The notes: generated by a model from the letters alone, not told the origin. A DNA stretch of 64,000 bases from Marisa cornuarietis (GCA_004794655.1 SMMW01000192.1:586902-650901); one strand, 5' to 3'; counted from the stretch's first letter, positions 10,299 through 20,204 are shown. A program made the numbers and translations.

Positions 10299-10553
10299 TG
10301 TCTTATGTTTGACGTCTTGTGTGCGTCATTTGTTTGGGGAAAAGAATGACGTAAAAAAAAGAAGAAACAAGACGGTTCCATAGTCAGATAGATAGAGCAG
10401 CGAGTTCTTCGCCTTCCAAAAAAATCGACTGTAAATCTCTTCACCTTCATCCCATCTACGGGGGGGGGGAGGGGGCTCGTCGAGTGTGGTGTATGGGTGT
10501 AGTATGCGTCGTGCGTATGCAAGGTAAGTGTGCGTACGTTCTATTACATTCAG
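9964..10553 (+). mobile_element. Solo-LTR-like insertion, copy 1 (expanded)
   Basis: The element body, 9969-10548, begins TGTAATAGG and ends TTCTATTACA (TG...CA with short inverted ends). A perfect 5-bp direct duplication TTCAG flanks it at 9964-9968 and 10549-10553. TG...CA termini plus a 5-bp duplication are the hallmark of an LTR-retrotransposon LTR. With no internal retroelement genes nearby, this reads as a solo LTR. It matches 38282-38587 over most of its length, including ATTTGTTTG, AATGACGTAAAAA, GACGGTTCCAT, GCAGCGAGTTCTTC, ATCTCTTCACCTTCATCCC, a G run and GGGCTCGTCGAG. It is longer than copy 2 because its first about 33 bases plus a GT run are repeated five times. A MITE with 5-bp duplications is the alternative. 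Confidence 0.7.
9971..10297. repeat. Five-fold 53-61-bp repeat with GT runs inside the LTR-like copy
   Basis: Units begin TAATAGGTTAGGGGTAGGTC at 9971, 10026, 10087, 10140 and 10197. Each ends in a GT run of different length, the last being about 65 bases. The related copy at 38.28 kb has one unit and almost no GT, so this is a local expansion that happened after or during insertion. Confidence 0.95.
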
Positions 10554-10622
10554 CACAAAATAAATTGTTATCTACAGATGAGTGCCACTCCAATTCAGCC
10601 CCTTCTCATTTTCCCTGATTCT

Positions 10623-10740
10623 CTCACGTCACACATCTCTTGACATCATCCATACGCATTCAGGCAAACTGACGTCATTTTCTCACGTTACACGTCTTTT
10701 GACGTCATCCATACACATTTAGATAAACTGACGTCATTCA
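10623..10740. repeat. 59-bp direct repeat, 2 copies
   Basis: Two diverged copies start CTCACGT at 10623 and 10682. Each contains TGACATCATCC or TGACGTCATCC and ends ACTGACGTCATT, so several CRE-like TGACGTCA words occur. Confidence 0.9.
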
Positions 10741-10916
10741 CGCTTCTTCATCCTCACCTTAGCTAAAGCTCTGACAAGCTCTTCTGAACCAACAACTAGC
10801 GCTGCATCATGGGAAGACATTTACACGCCATGTCCAGAGAAAGAAGACTGTGGTGGTAACAGAGTGGGGCAGGCACATGTCATACAGGGCAAGATGTATC
10901 AAGAGAATTTCCGAAA

Positions 10917-10984
10917 TAAGATCTGAACTCACCTGCTCACTGGAGGGCAAACAAGCGGTGTTTTTAACTACTACACTATAGTAG
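10917..10984 (-). mobile_element. tRNA-derived SINE head, diverged copy
   Basis: Read on the minus strand, a pol III A box TAGTGTAGTAG (10978-10968) fits TRGYNNANNNG. About 40 bases later comes a B-box-like GTTCAGATCT (10928-10919). The order and sequence match the better-preserved copy at 11020-11234 (shared TAGTGTAGT, GTTAAAA, GCTTGT, CAGTGAGC, GTTCAGATCT). No conserved body follows, so the copy is 3'-truncated or decayed. Confidence 0.6.
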
Positions 10985-11019
10985 CATCTAGCATTCAGGC
11001 AATCAGGTGCGTTGTTGTT

Positions 11020-11234
11020 TATTTAGTGGAAAGTGCTTCCACCTTGCGGTGATTTCGCACTATGGGGGGAAAGGGAGGGGGGAGGAAACCGGAGTACCCG
11101 GAGAAAACCCCCGCCGCCCAGCCCTGCGAACAGGTGTCACATACAGAGAGTGTCCCGAGACGAGATCTGAACCCTGAGCCGCTCACTGCAGTGGTGACAA
11201 GCGAGTGTTTTAACCACTACACTACCGGGGGCCC
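11020..11234 (-). mobile_element. tRNA-derived SINE
   Basis: On the minus strand this has a tRNA-like head with a perfect A box TAGTGTAGTGG (11224-11214) and a B-box-like GGTTCAGATCTC (11173-11162). A body follows with GGGTTTTCTCCGGGTACTCC and onward (complement of 11081-11110), a block I associate with SINE bodies from several invertebrate genomes. The 3' part is A-rich and ends near 11020 without a clean tail. The element would be pol III-transcribed and moved by a partner LINE. It belongs to the same family as 10917-10984 and probably 16030-16118. Confidence 0.65.
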
Positions 11235-11692
11235 TGACATAAAGTGACTTTTAATTTAGAATGGCGCCATCTGTTTAAGGACTCACTTGATATTCTGACT
11301 GTAGTTGTTATCTTCAACGTTTTACCGTATTTCTACGAAGGTTCACTAACAAAACGCTGATAACAATCTTGTTTTTTGAAACGAAAATCATCTTCTCCCA
11401 GCGTTAGCAAGGGAAACAATCCAACGTTGCGTTAATACGAAGTGCATGGTGTGTAACTGTTTTGAGATGACTGATGTTACAACAGTTTTCAAATCTACAA
11501 ATCTATAGTACCACACAAACATAGATTTTATTAGAATACACATTAGAGTTTGAATATTACTTAATAGTAAGCGTCTTTATTCTGTTCTATAGCTTCCATC
11601 CTCTGTCGTTTCTCTCATTCAACCATCCCTTACTACGTCATACATTCTACGTCATACTCACTACATCATAATTCTACGTCATACATCTTAAG
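11235..11692. other. Unique AT-rich interior of the foldback element
   Basis: Between the SINE and the right subterminal arm. Contains a ladder of CTACGTCATA-like words at about 11633-11690. No gene is seen. Confidence 0.5.
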
Positions 11693-11989
11693 AAGTTTTT
11701 GGCAAATGTTTACATAACATTTATTTAATATTTTTGATTAAATGTTATGTTTCCTACCATTTTAAAATGTTTGCAAAATGTTTCAGTTAAATGTTTATTC
11801 GGTAAATGTTTCTAAAATGTTTCATATCAAACATTTACATTATTACAACTATGTTAGCGTTTTTAAAACGTTTATAAAATGTTTCATTGCTATCTGGGTG
11901 TACTACAATGTGACATCCCTCAGACATCATTAAAAATAAATGAAACAAAAAGTCTTGAAGCAGAATGTCTAACTAACCGCTCCTTTCAG

Positions 11990-12078
11990 CCTCACATGTT
12001 GGAAGGAGGAAATGGAGGAAAAGAAGAGGAAATGCTCAACACGCGCTTGTTTCCGCCATCTTGATCGACAAGAAGCAG
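11990..12078 (+). CDS. Possible small internal exon (weak)
   Basis: An 89-bp segment runs from acceptor-like GCTCCTTTCAG to donor-like AAGCAG/GTGAGC (GT at 12079). It is open in one frame: two bases, then 29 codons reading SHVGRRKWRKRRGNAQHALV and onward to DKKQ. It sits just outside the right end of the foldback element. The basic, low-information peptide matches no family known to me. It could equally be a chance splice-like pair. Confidence 0.15.
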
Positions 12079-12229
12079 GTGAGCAAGGGCAATAGTCGCC
12101 AGGATCGCAGGTACACGAGACAGGTGAGAAAGGACAGGAGCTGGGATGGTTCAAAGGAGGCAAGTCGGAAAGGTTATGACGGCGCACGTTTACACCTGGT
12201 GACACCAAGAAACAACACTTGTACGTCTG

Positions 12230-12237
<8 letters not shown>

Positions 12238-12275
<38 letters not shown>
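12238..12275. repeat. (CA)n microsatellite
   Basis: About 19 CA units. A second run of about 13 units lies at 12297-12322, joined by a short spacer whose GTCTGCC/GTCTGCCGTCACA words recur (about 12225, 12288 and 12338). Confidence 0.97.
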
Positions 12276-12279
<4 letters not shown>

Positions 12280-12322
12280 TTATACAAGTCTGCCGTCACA
12301 CACACACACACACACACACACA

Positions 12323-12611
12323 ATGGACAAGTACACATCTGCCGTCACATATACAGACTGTGGCCAGGTTCACGAGTAGCTAAGCCACCATGTCTAGCCG
12401 GCTAGACTCCTGTGACAACATGACAACATGACAACACGTATATAGCGGGGTAGACATCAAACTAGCGAGTGAGACTCTTGAGCACCCGGTCGGTTACCTG
12501 TCTGGGTAGGTGGACAGCAGGTCACAGTAGCTAACGATACGTACTCCCCAGCAGCTGCCTGGATGTCTACTGGTTGCCTACCACTTAATAGCTAGCCATT
12601 TGTTTTAGCTC
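12323..12611. other. Unique stretch
   Basis: Single-copy DNA with a short (TGACAACA)n patch at about 12411-12434. Nothing else is seen. Confidence 0.55.
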
Positions 12612-12800
12612 ATGTATGGATACGTATCAAGATAGCTACTGTGAGGAACGTATCAAGTTAGCTATGAGATACGTATTGATAGCTAATGAGAAACGTATCA
12701 AGTTAGCTAAGGAACATATCAAATTAGCTATGAGATACGTATCAAGATAGCTACTGTGAGAAACGTATCAAGATAGCTACTGTGGAATACATGCTGAGCT
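12612..12800. repeat. Irregular 24-27-bp repeat rich in TAGCTA
   Basis: About seven degenerate units of the form ACGTATCAAGATAGCTACTG with the words GAGAAACG or GAGATACG. The self-complementary words TACGTA and TAGCTA recur. Confidence 0.85.
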
Positions 12801-13514
12801 AGCTGACTAGATATGGAGCTAGCTACTGTGGACTTGACATCAGGCTCTCTACTGCAGTGAACTAGACATCAGTAAAGAGAGAGAGGCTAGGCAGGAGTCT
12901 AGGATGACGATCTACATGAATGTTCCCTTTGAAGTTGTTTCAAAGACCGCTCGTCCACACGCTGACCAGTTCAAGCACATCGTGTGCATCTGTCCATCAC
13001 TTCTCCCTCATTCTTCCGCTCAGTCTCTCCAGAGTCTCACATCGCCCCTACTCCAATCCCACCCCAAGGTCGCGATTCCCCCTCTCGTCCTCTCTTGCAC
13101 CCCTACCTTCACCAAAGACCCATTCACTCCACCCACCACCTCCACCTGAAAGAGGTTCCGTGGTCCCCACTTCACTCAGACTGTGGCCCGAGGGCGCAGA
13201 GCGATGGAAGGGGTGGTGGAGGAGGTTCTGGGGTAGGGGAGGCATGTGCTGGAGTGGCGCTGTGACTGACAGCAACGACCCGAGGTGCTTCACGGCGCTC
13301 TCGACCGGCCACCCTAGGCTCCATCCCATGATGCATCACTCTGACCTTCGACCCAGCAGCAAAAGGGAGGCATAGAACCGGAAAGACGTGGGAGACCCGG
13401 GATGATGTCAGCCATGGTTGTGAAACATCCAGGGTACCCGTCCGGGAGTGTGGCAAAACACAATGTTTATGTGATGCTCTGTTGCCTACAAACTGAGTCA
13501 ACAAATCACCGAAT
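12801..13514. other. Unique stretch
   Basis: C-rich then G-rich single-copy DNA. The overlapping frames at 12904-13375 are Ser/Pro-rich and low complexity, and I do not read them as coding. Confidence 0.5.
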
Positions 13515-13558
13515 GTGTGCTCGCGAGCTCGCGCACGCGCGTGTGTGTGTGTGTGTGC
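13515..13558. repeat. Alternating CG/CA tract (Z-DNA-prone)
   Basis: Starts CTCGCGAGCTCGCGCACGCG and runs into (GT)n, giving about 40 bases of nearly strict purine-pyrimidine alternation with a CG-rich core. Confidence 0.85.
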
Positions 13559-13717
13559 TTGACGAGAAGAGAGATGTCTGGCTATATGCAACATTTGTTT
13601 AAACAAACACACACTCACTCACACACACATGAGCGCCTGCTAATTGTAGTGAAGATCTATCCAAAACTTGAGCTTGAAGTTTGCCTGACAAACCTCCCTA
13701 ACCACCCGAAGATGTGA

Positions 13718-14554
13718 GTTGACCGACACTGGGACCTCTCTCGATTGATACGGACCTTAGCGAGAAGTCAAACTGTCACACAGACTTCACTGACAAGTCA
13801 AACTGTCACACAGACTTCACCGACAAGTCAAACTGTCACACAGACTTCACCAACAAGTCAAACTGTCACACAGACTTCACCGACAAGTCAAACTGTCACA
13901 CAGACTTCACCGACAAGTCAAACTGTCACACAGACTTCACCGACAAGTCAAACTGTCACACAGACTTCACCGACAAGTCAAACTGTCACACAGACTTCAC
14001 TGACAAGTCAAACTGTCACATAGACTTCACCGACAAGTCAAACTGTCAAACAGACCACACAGACTTCACCGACAAGTCAAACTGTCAAACAGACCACACA
14101 GACTTCACCGACAAGTCAAGCTGTCACACAGACTTCACCGACAAGTCAAACTGTCACACAGACTTCACCGACAAGTCAAACTGTCACACAGACTTCACCG
14201 ACAAGTCAAACTGTCACACAGACTTTACCGACAAGTCAAACTGTCACACAGACTTCACCAACAAGTCAAACTGTCACACAGACTTCACCAACAAGTCAAA
14301 CTGTCACACAGACTTCACCGACAAGTCAAACTGTCAAACAGACTTCACCGACAAGTCAAACTGTCACACAGACTTCCCCAACAAGTCAAACTGTCACACA
14401 GACTTCACCGACAAGTCAAACTGTCAAACAGACTTCACCGACAAGTCAAACTGTCACACAGACTTCACCAACAAGTCAAACTGTCACACAGACTTCATCA
14501 ACAAGTCAAACGGAGAACATAGAACATCGATATGGCATGGGAACGTCACACTGA
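13718..14554 (+). CDS. Thr/Ser/Gln decapeptide-repeat frame, interrupted by one TAG
   Basis: One plus-strand frame stays open from 13718 to the TGA at 14552-14554 except for a single TAG at 14021-14023, where ACACAG has become ACATAG. It translates the 30-bp array as about 25 units of QTVTQTSPTS, then leaves the repeat and ends SQTENIEHRYGMGTSH. Two units carry a 9-bp in-frame insertion, so every length change keeps the frame. Ser/Thr-dense tandem decapeptides resemble mucin-type O-glycosylated domains, which are common in mollusc secretions. There is no upstream ATG or signal peptide in the frame, so it would have to be an internal exon. A simple non-coding minisatellite remains the more likely reading. 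Confidence 0.2.
13764..14511. repeat. 30-bp minisatellite, about 25 copies
   Basis: The unit starts AAGTCAAACTGTCACACAGA and ends CTTCACCGAC. Variants are CCAAC for CCGAC, AAACAG for ACACAG, and a 9-bp ACCACACAG insertion near 14053 and 14092. Confidence 0.97.
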
Positions 14555-14579
14555 TCCTGTTGACACATCAACTGGCTTC

Positions 14580-14665
14580 ACCGACACATAGTACGTGTGA
14601 CCACATAGTGTTACATCAAGAACATAAGAACACATCATGTGAACATAAGGCTACATCAAGTGAGT
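14580..14665. repeat. 21-bp ACATCATGTGAACATAAGG repeat, left fragment
   Basis: Three to four degenerate units of the array that resumes at 15222. The array appears to have been split by inserted sequence. Confidence 0.7.
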
Positions 14666-15221
14666 GTAACCGAGTAGTGAGGTATTTGGTGTAGCTCGGC
14701 AGCAAACTTCCAACACCCACTCCAGCAAAGGCAGGAACAGTCAAGCAGGTCTGCAACCCTTTATTGCACAGTACGTTGTCATGGTCACGGCTGTCACGTT
14801 GTCAGAGGAGCTCAAGGTCCAAGTCAAGTCTGTCTCTCCTCGTCGTCTTCTCTCCTCCGCACGTCTGTTCTCCCCCAGTCCTGTGTCAGCTCTGCCCTTA
14901 CCTCCCCCTCGCAGAGCTAACTTTTCGCGATGCTCCTGTACGACCGCAGCGTTTGCGCTTTAACCCTAGCCAATCAACGCCGAGCTTTTTTTCTGGCAAT
15001 ACTCTAGCAGGTCCGCGTCAAGCACCAAAAAGGGAGGGCAGAGTCCCGCCAAAACTAACAACTAGCGGTTAAGAACAAAAACCCGCCATAACTAACAAGT
15101 AGCCCTGGCCTCGTATGCAGGAAGCACCGATTAGACTATCGTCACCATAGCGCGTGAAAATTCCGATGCAGGGGCCCTCATTGCAGCGCCATATCGTACT
15201 ATAGCCTACTGGCCGTCTACC
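14666..15221. mobile_element. About 0.55-kb insertion splitting the 21-bp array (LTR-like?)
   Basis: Unique sequence separates two parts of the same 21-bp array, so it was probably inserted. On the minus strand it has CAATAAAGGGTTGCAGACC (about 14769-14751), a polyadenylation-signal-like word near one end, and its outer edge can be read as ending GAGCTACA. That layout resembles an R-U5 end of an LTR, but I find no matching target duplication and the exact borders are unclear. The plus frame at 14764-15072 shows no coding character. Confidence 0.3.
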
Positions 15222-15625
15222 TGAACATAAGACACATGTTAACGTAAGCCATATCATGTGATCACAACATCGTGTGAGCATAAACATACATCATGTGAAT
15301 ACAAGGACATATCATGTGAGCATAGGAACACACCATGTGAGGATGATGACATGTAAACACAAGGACACAATGTGTGACCATAAGGCCACATCATGTGGAC
15401 ATAAGGCTACATCACGTGAGCATAAGGACACATCATGTGGACGTGGACATAACCCTACATCATGTGGACATAAGGCTAAATCACGTGAGCATAAGGACAC
15501 ATCATGTGGACATAAGGCTACATTACGTGTCCATAAAGACACATCGTGTGGACATAAGGCTACATCATGTGAGCATAAGGACACATCACGTGACATAAGA
15601 ACACATCATGTAAGCCCGAGGACAC
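15222..15625. repeat. 21-bp minisatellite, about 19 copies
   Basis: Unit CATAAGGACACATCATGTGG plus A, alternating with CATAAGGCTACATCACGTGA. Many copies carry the palindromes CACGTG-like TCACGTGA or CATGTG. Open frames on both strands are by-products of the short period. Confidence 0.93.
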
Positions 15626-16029
15626 AAGGAGCGAGACGAAGTTGACAGGAAAGCGAGAGGCTCCAGTGAAAGACACTCGACCACGAGGCTGACTGCATGC
15701 AGGCCGCGCCATTTGGAGGGCGGCAGATGGGTGGTAAGCTCAGCAAGGAGCGGTCAACACCCGACTGAGCTACCCGGCGTCATGCCATTAAAGTAATGAC
15801 TCAGTCACCATGACACCTGTACAGGTGCAGATAATGTCCGGAAAGCAGCATCGATTCGCACCTTGTCGCTGGTCCCCTGACGCTCACCTGACACAGCCAC
15901 AACCTTTCACGACGCTTCCCGACATGCCTCGGACTGGCTGATGGACGGGGTGGTGGTGTGGGGGGTGTTTGGCTTCATCAAACACCATGTATAGCAGCTA
16001 CATCTGGCTACACCCTGTTACACTGCAAA
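15626..16029. other. Unique stretch
   Basis: Mixed single-copy DNA, GC-rich at 15690-15780. No coding evidence is seen. Confidence 0.5.
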
Positions 16030-16118
16030 GCGGTCGTGCAGTGCAAAAGGTGAAAGGCTTGTCATCAGTTCAGATCCAGAAATCTACAGTTTGGGGTTCA
16101 GATCTCGGATCGGGTACA
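16030..16118 (+). mobile_element. Partial tRNA-SINE head
   Basis: Contains GGGTTCAGATCTCGGATCGG then TACACTCT, close to the minus-strand SINE at 11.1-11.2 kb (GGTTCAGATCTCGTCTCGGG then ACACTCT). It is preceded by a degraded GCAGTG...AAAGGCTTGTCATCA segment in the position of the A-box half. Orientation is plus. The 41-bp array starts about 75 bp downstream. Confidence 0.5.
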
Positions 16119-16191
16119 CTCTTATTTCTCTATTTATAGGACCACCTGCTTCTGCCATGACACAACTTTACACGAAGTACAACTCAAAACC

Positions 16192-18287
16192 ACCATTCCT
16201 CTACCTACATAGTACAAGTCACACTTAGCTACACCATTCCCCTACCTACATAGTACAAGTCACACTTAGCTACACCATTCCCCTACCTACATAGTACAAG
16301 TCACACTTAGCTACACCATTTCTCTACCTACATAGTACAAGTCACACTTAGCTACACCATTCCCCTACCTACATAGTACAAGTCACACTTAGCTACACCA
16401 TTCCCCTACCTACATAGTACAAGTCACACTTAGCTACACCATTCCCCTACCTACATAGTACAAGTCACACTTAGCTACACCATTCCCAGCCAACACTAGA
16501 CTGTGTCAATAAGTCACACCTAGCTACACCATTCCCCTACCTACATTGTACAAGTCACACCTAGCTACACCAGTCCCCTTCCTACATAGTACGTCACACT
16601 TAGCTACACCATTCCCCTACCTACATAGTACGTCACACTTAGCTACACCATTCCCCTACCTACATAGTACAAGTCACACTTAGCTACACCAGTCCCCGCC
16701 AACACTGGACTGTGTCAATGTCACATTCAGCTACACCATTCCCCTACCTACATAGTACAAGTCACACTTAGCTACACCATTCCCAGCCAACACTAGACTG
16801 TGTCAATAAGTCACACCTAGCTACACCATTCCCCTACCTACATAGTACGTCACACCTAGCTACACCAGTCCCCTACCTACATAGTACGTCACACTTAGCT
16901 ACACCATTCCCCTACCTACATAGTACGTCACACTTAGCTACACCATTCCCCGCCAACACTGGACTGTGTCAATGTCACATTTAGCTACACCATTCCCCTA
17001 CCAACATAGTACAAGTCACACTTAGCTATACCATTCCTCGCCAACACTTGACTGTGTCAATAAGTCACACCTAGCTACACCATTCCCCTACCTACATAGT
17101 ACGTCACACTTAGCTACACTAGTCCCCGCCAACACTGGACTGTGTCAATGTCACATTTAACTACACCATTCCCCTACCTACATAGTACAAGTCACACTTA
17201 GCTACACCATTCCTCGCCAACACTGGACTGTGTCAATAAGTCACACCTAGCTACACCATTCCCCTACCTACATAGTACAAGTCACACTTAGCTACACCAT
17301 TCCCCAACCTACATAGTACAAGTCACACTTAGCTACACCATTCCCCTACCTACATAGTACAAGTCACACTTAGCTACACCAGTCCCCACCAACACTGGAC
17401 TGTGTCAATGTCACATTTAGCTACACCATTCCCCTACCTACATAGTACAAGTCACACTTAGCTATACCATTCCTCGCCAACACTGGTCTGTGTCAATAAG
17501 TCACACCTAGCTACACCATTCCCCTACCTACATAATACAAGTCACACCTAGCTAACCATTCCCCTACCTACATAGTACAAGTCACACCTAGCTAACCATT
17601 CCCCTACCTACATAGTACAAGTCACACTTAGCTACACCATTCCCCTACCTACATTGTACAAGTCACACGTAGCTACACCATTCCCCGCCAACACTGGACT
17701 GTGTCAGTAAGTCACACCTAGCTACACCATTCCCCTACCTGCATAGTACAAGTCACACTTAGCTACACCATTCCCCGCCAACACTGAACTGTGTCAATAA
17801 GTCACACCTAGCTACACCATTCCCCTACCTACATTGTACAAGTCACACCTAGCTACACCATTCCCCTACCTACATAGTACAAGTCACACTTAGCTACACC
17901 ATTCCCCTACCTACATAGTACAAGTCACACTTAGCTACACCATTCCCCTACCTACGTAGTACAAGTCACACTTAGCTACACCAGTCCCCACCAACACTGG
18001 ACTGTGTCAATAAGACACACTTAGCTACACCATTCCCCGCCAACACTGGACTGTGTCAACAAGTCACACCTAGCTACACCATTTCCCTACCTACATAGTA
18101 TAAGTCACACTTAGCTACACCATTCCCCTACCTACATAGTACAAGTCACACTTAGCTACACCATTTCCCTACCTACATAGTACAAGTCACACTTAGCTAC
18201 ACCATTCCCCTACCTACATAGTACAAGTCACACTTAGCTACACCATTCCCCTACCTGCATAGTACAAGTCACACCTAGCTACACCAT
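16192..18287. repeat. 41/49-bp mosaic minisatellite, about 50 units
   Basis: Two unit types share TTAGCTACACCATTCCC and GTCACAC ends. The 41-bp type has CTACCTACATAGTACAAGTC in the middle. The about 49-bp type has GCCAACACTGGACTGTGTCA instead. They alternate irregularly across the array, with small deletions (TAGTACGTC for TAGTACAAGTC). Confidence 0.97.
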
Positions 18288-18975
18288 GAGCACTCGACAC
18301 CCCCACCCCTCCCTGGGCGGCATGTTTTATCGAGGGCTTTACTCGTGTCGCCAACTGCCGCACAGCTGGAAGAGGAAATACCCGTGTAGTCTGCTGTAAA
18401 CACACCTTCTAACACTTGTAACATGTTTGTTTGTGACTATAAGGCCCGGCCCTGTGAGTGTCAACAAACGCAGGAAGGAGAGTGGAGTAGATGAAGGTAA
18501 GAGACGGCAGGTTATCCACTCCCCCCCCCCTACTCCATGTATAGTCTCGGCAGCAGACGAGGCAGGTGAGGGGAGCGGCGTGCGCCGCCCGGCTGCTAAC
18601 ACCTGCCCCGCGGGACCGACTTCCCCTCGGCACAAAGGTGAGAGATACACCAGGTAATTGCTGCACTACGCCACGGCTGGGCTCACCTGACCTATCGACA
18701 GTACCCCAGGGAACTAAAAGGTTACTTGTTGTTAGGCAACACTGCACAGCAACATTGCATTCTGGGACAAATAAATGTGTCGGTCAGGATGGCATCGATG
18801 TCCGAAGACTATACTGTATCAAAACTCTGGACACCATGCACTCTCCTTTTCCCCCTCGCCATCGCTCATTTCCTCACTCGTTTCTGGACCTTAAGGTAAA
18901 CAAGGGAGTGAGTGCAAGGTGAAAATATTCTCCCTGTTTAATAATATGACAACAAGCTGTGTGTCCAGTTCATGC
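18288..18975. other. Unique stretch
   Basis: Mostly single-copy, GC-rich at 18540-18650, with a poly-C run at about 18521-18530. Several frames are open, but none has convincing codon use. Confidence 0.5.
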
Positions 18976-19076
18976 TGTTACTGAGACATTCAGCGGACAG
19001 GTGAGCCTGAAATACACACGAGGGCGACCCTCGTGTGTATTTCAGGCTCACCTGTCCGCTGAATGTCTCAGTAACA
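18976..19076. repeat. Perfect inverted repeat, 49-bp arms, 3-nt loop
   Basis: Left arm 18976-19024 and right arm 19028-19076 are exact reverse complements around the loop CGA (19025-19027). I checked them base by base: all 49 pairs match and the next pair outward (18975/19077) does not. Each arm contains a donor-like CAGGTGAGCC word on its own strand. Candidates are a hairpin RNA locus, a recent foldback duplication, or an assembly or amplification artefact. Confidence 0.98.
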
Positions 19077-20204
19077 CACAACTTCATGAGTTACTTGTGT
19101 CCTGGTTGAATCTTATTTCGTTATGTTTAGCTCTTTAACTTGTTTAGTGAAACTTTTGCTCTCATCTGCGTGTATTTAATGTCAGACAATTACTGTTCCT
19201 GTCTAACGAATGGTGTACCCAACACTACACCTGCTGTCATTTGTATTTATTTAGTGAAGCTTTGCTCTCAAGTCCACACATTTAGTTCACTTCCCTTCTC
19301 TTTTCTATTTCATTTAGACTGCCATGAAGAATGTTGTGATTGTCTAACATTTGTAGCAAAGACAATTACAATGACAAACAGAGAAATGTTCAAATAACCG
19401 ACAAGCCAAATAAATAAACAAGTAAATAGTTTACTGAACAACAAAAGCTCAACAGTGACTTGTGACAACTGTTCGAAGAAAAAAAAGACCTTCCCTCGTG
19501 GCGACAGTCAGGGTACAGTCCAGTCAGGTGGTCCTCCATGAAGACCATGTTTCTCTGTGATTCGCTGTCAAGATTGTGTGTCCACATGATGGGTGAAATC
19601 AATTATTGTGCCGCTAGTTATGGACCCCGGCGATCTCTCGTCTAAAAGCCGCTAACACGAGCTCAGCTATTAAACCTACCAACAGGTACACGGTTACCTG
19701 AGTTGGGTATTTCTTACCTGAGCTACCACAGCAGCTTCATTCAGACAAACAGGAAGAAAGGTTTAGAAATGGTGATGGGAAGATCAACAACTAAAAGGGT
19801 TTTAATGTTAGGATCAAGTTTAAGGACCACCTTCACAGGCCCCAAGTCATCTACCTGCCACTGTGGTTGCCAGCTATGATGGTGGTTAGCCTGGTTCGGG
19901 TATCCTTCAGTGCTGGTCACTGAAGCCGGGTGCAAGGTGTCACAATTCGCTAGTTGCGTGGTTAATGCCAAGCAATCAGCTAAACTGAGATGTTGTGTAT
20001 GTGACCAATGGCCGGCGTGTCAGTACTCAACAAACTCCTTGTCTTTCAAGACGAAAAAGATGCGTAGAGTGTGATACCTCCCTCTCTCTCTCTCTCTCAG
20101 CTGCTCACAGCTTGAGTTGTCTTCTCTTTCCCATACCAACTCTAGCACAACCAACAGGAGGCTAACCAAACCTTGTGCACAAAGACACATTCCTACCTAT
20201 GTCA
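19077..20204. other. Unique stretch
   Basis: AT-rich single-copy DNA. A minus-strand frame at 19741-19971 reads through STEGYPNQANHHHSWQPQWQ with an acceptor-like GGCTTCAG before it and CAG/GTAGAT inside it. The evidence is too weak to call an exon. Confidence 0.5.

Larger units (their letters stand above)
9521..11899. mobile_element. Foldback/MITE-like element with nested insertions
   Basis: The left end reads ACCCAAATAGCATT. The right end, read inward on the other strand, is ACCCAGATAGCAAT. Both ends lead into AT-rich subterminal DNA packed with ATGTTT / AAACATT / AACGTTT words (about 9535-9780 and 11693-11885). This matches imperfect terminal inverted repeats with repetitive subterminal arms, as in foldback or non-autonomous DNA transposons. 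The interior (about 9781-11692) carries none of these words and holds an LTR-like insertion, a 59-bp duplication and two tRNA-SINE copies, which I read as later arrivals. No transposase frame is present. A clean target-site duplication is not visible, and similarity may continue about 20 bp outside the stated ends. Confidence 0.55.

Noticed and set aside
19741..19971. Minus-strand frame STEGYPNQANHHHSW and onward as an exon
   Set aside because: The donor is inside the frame and weak, there is no ATG, and nothing supports either end over chance.
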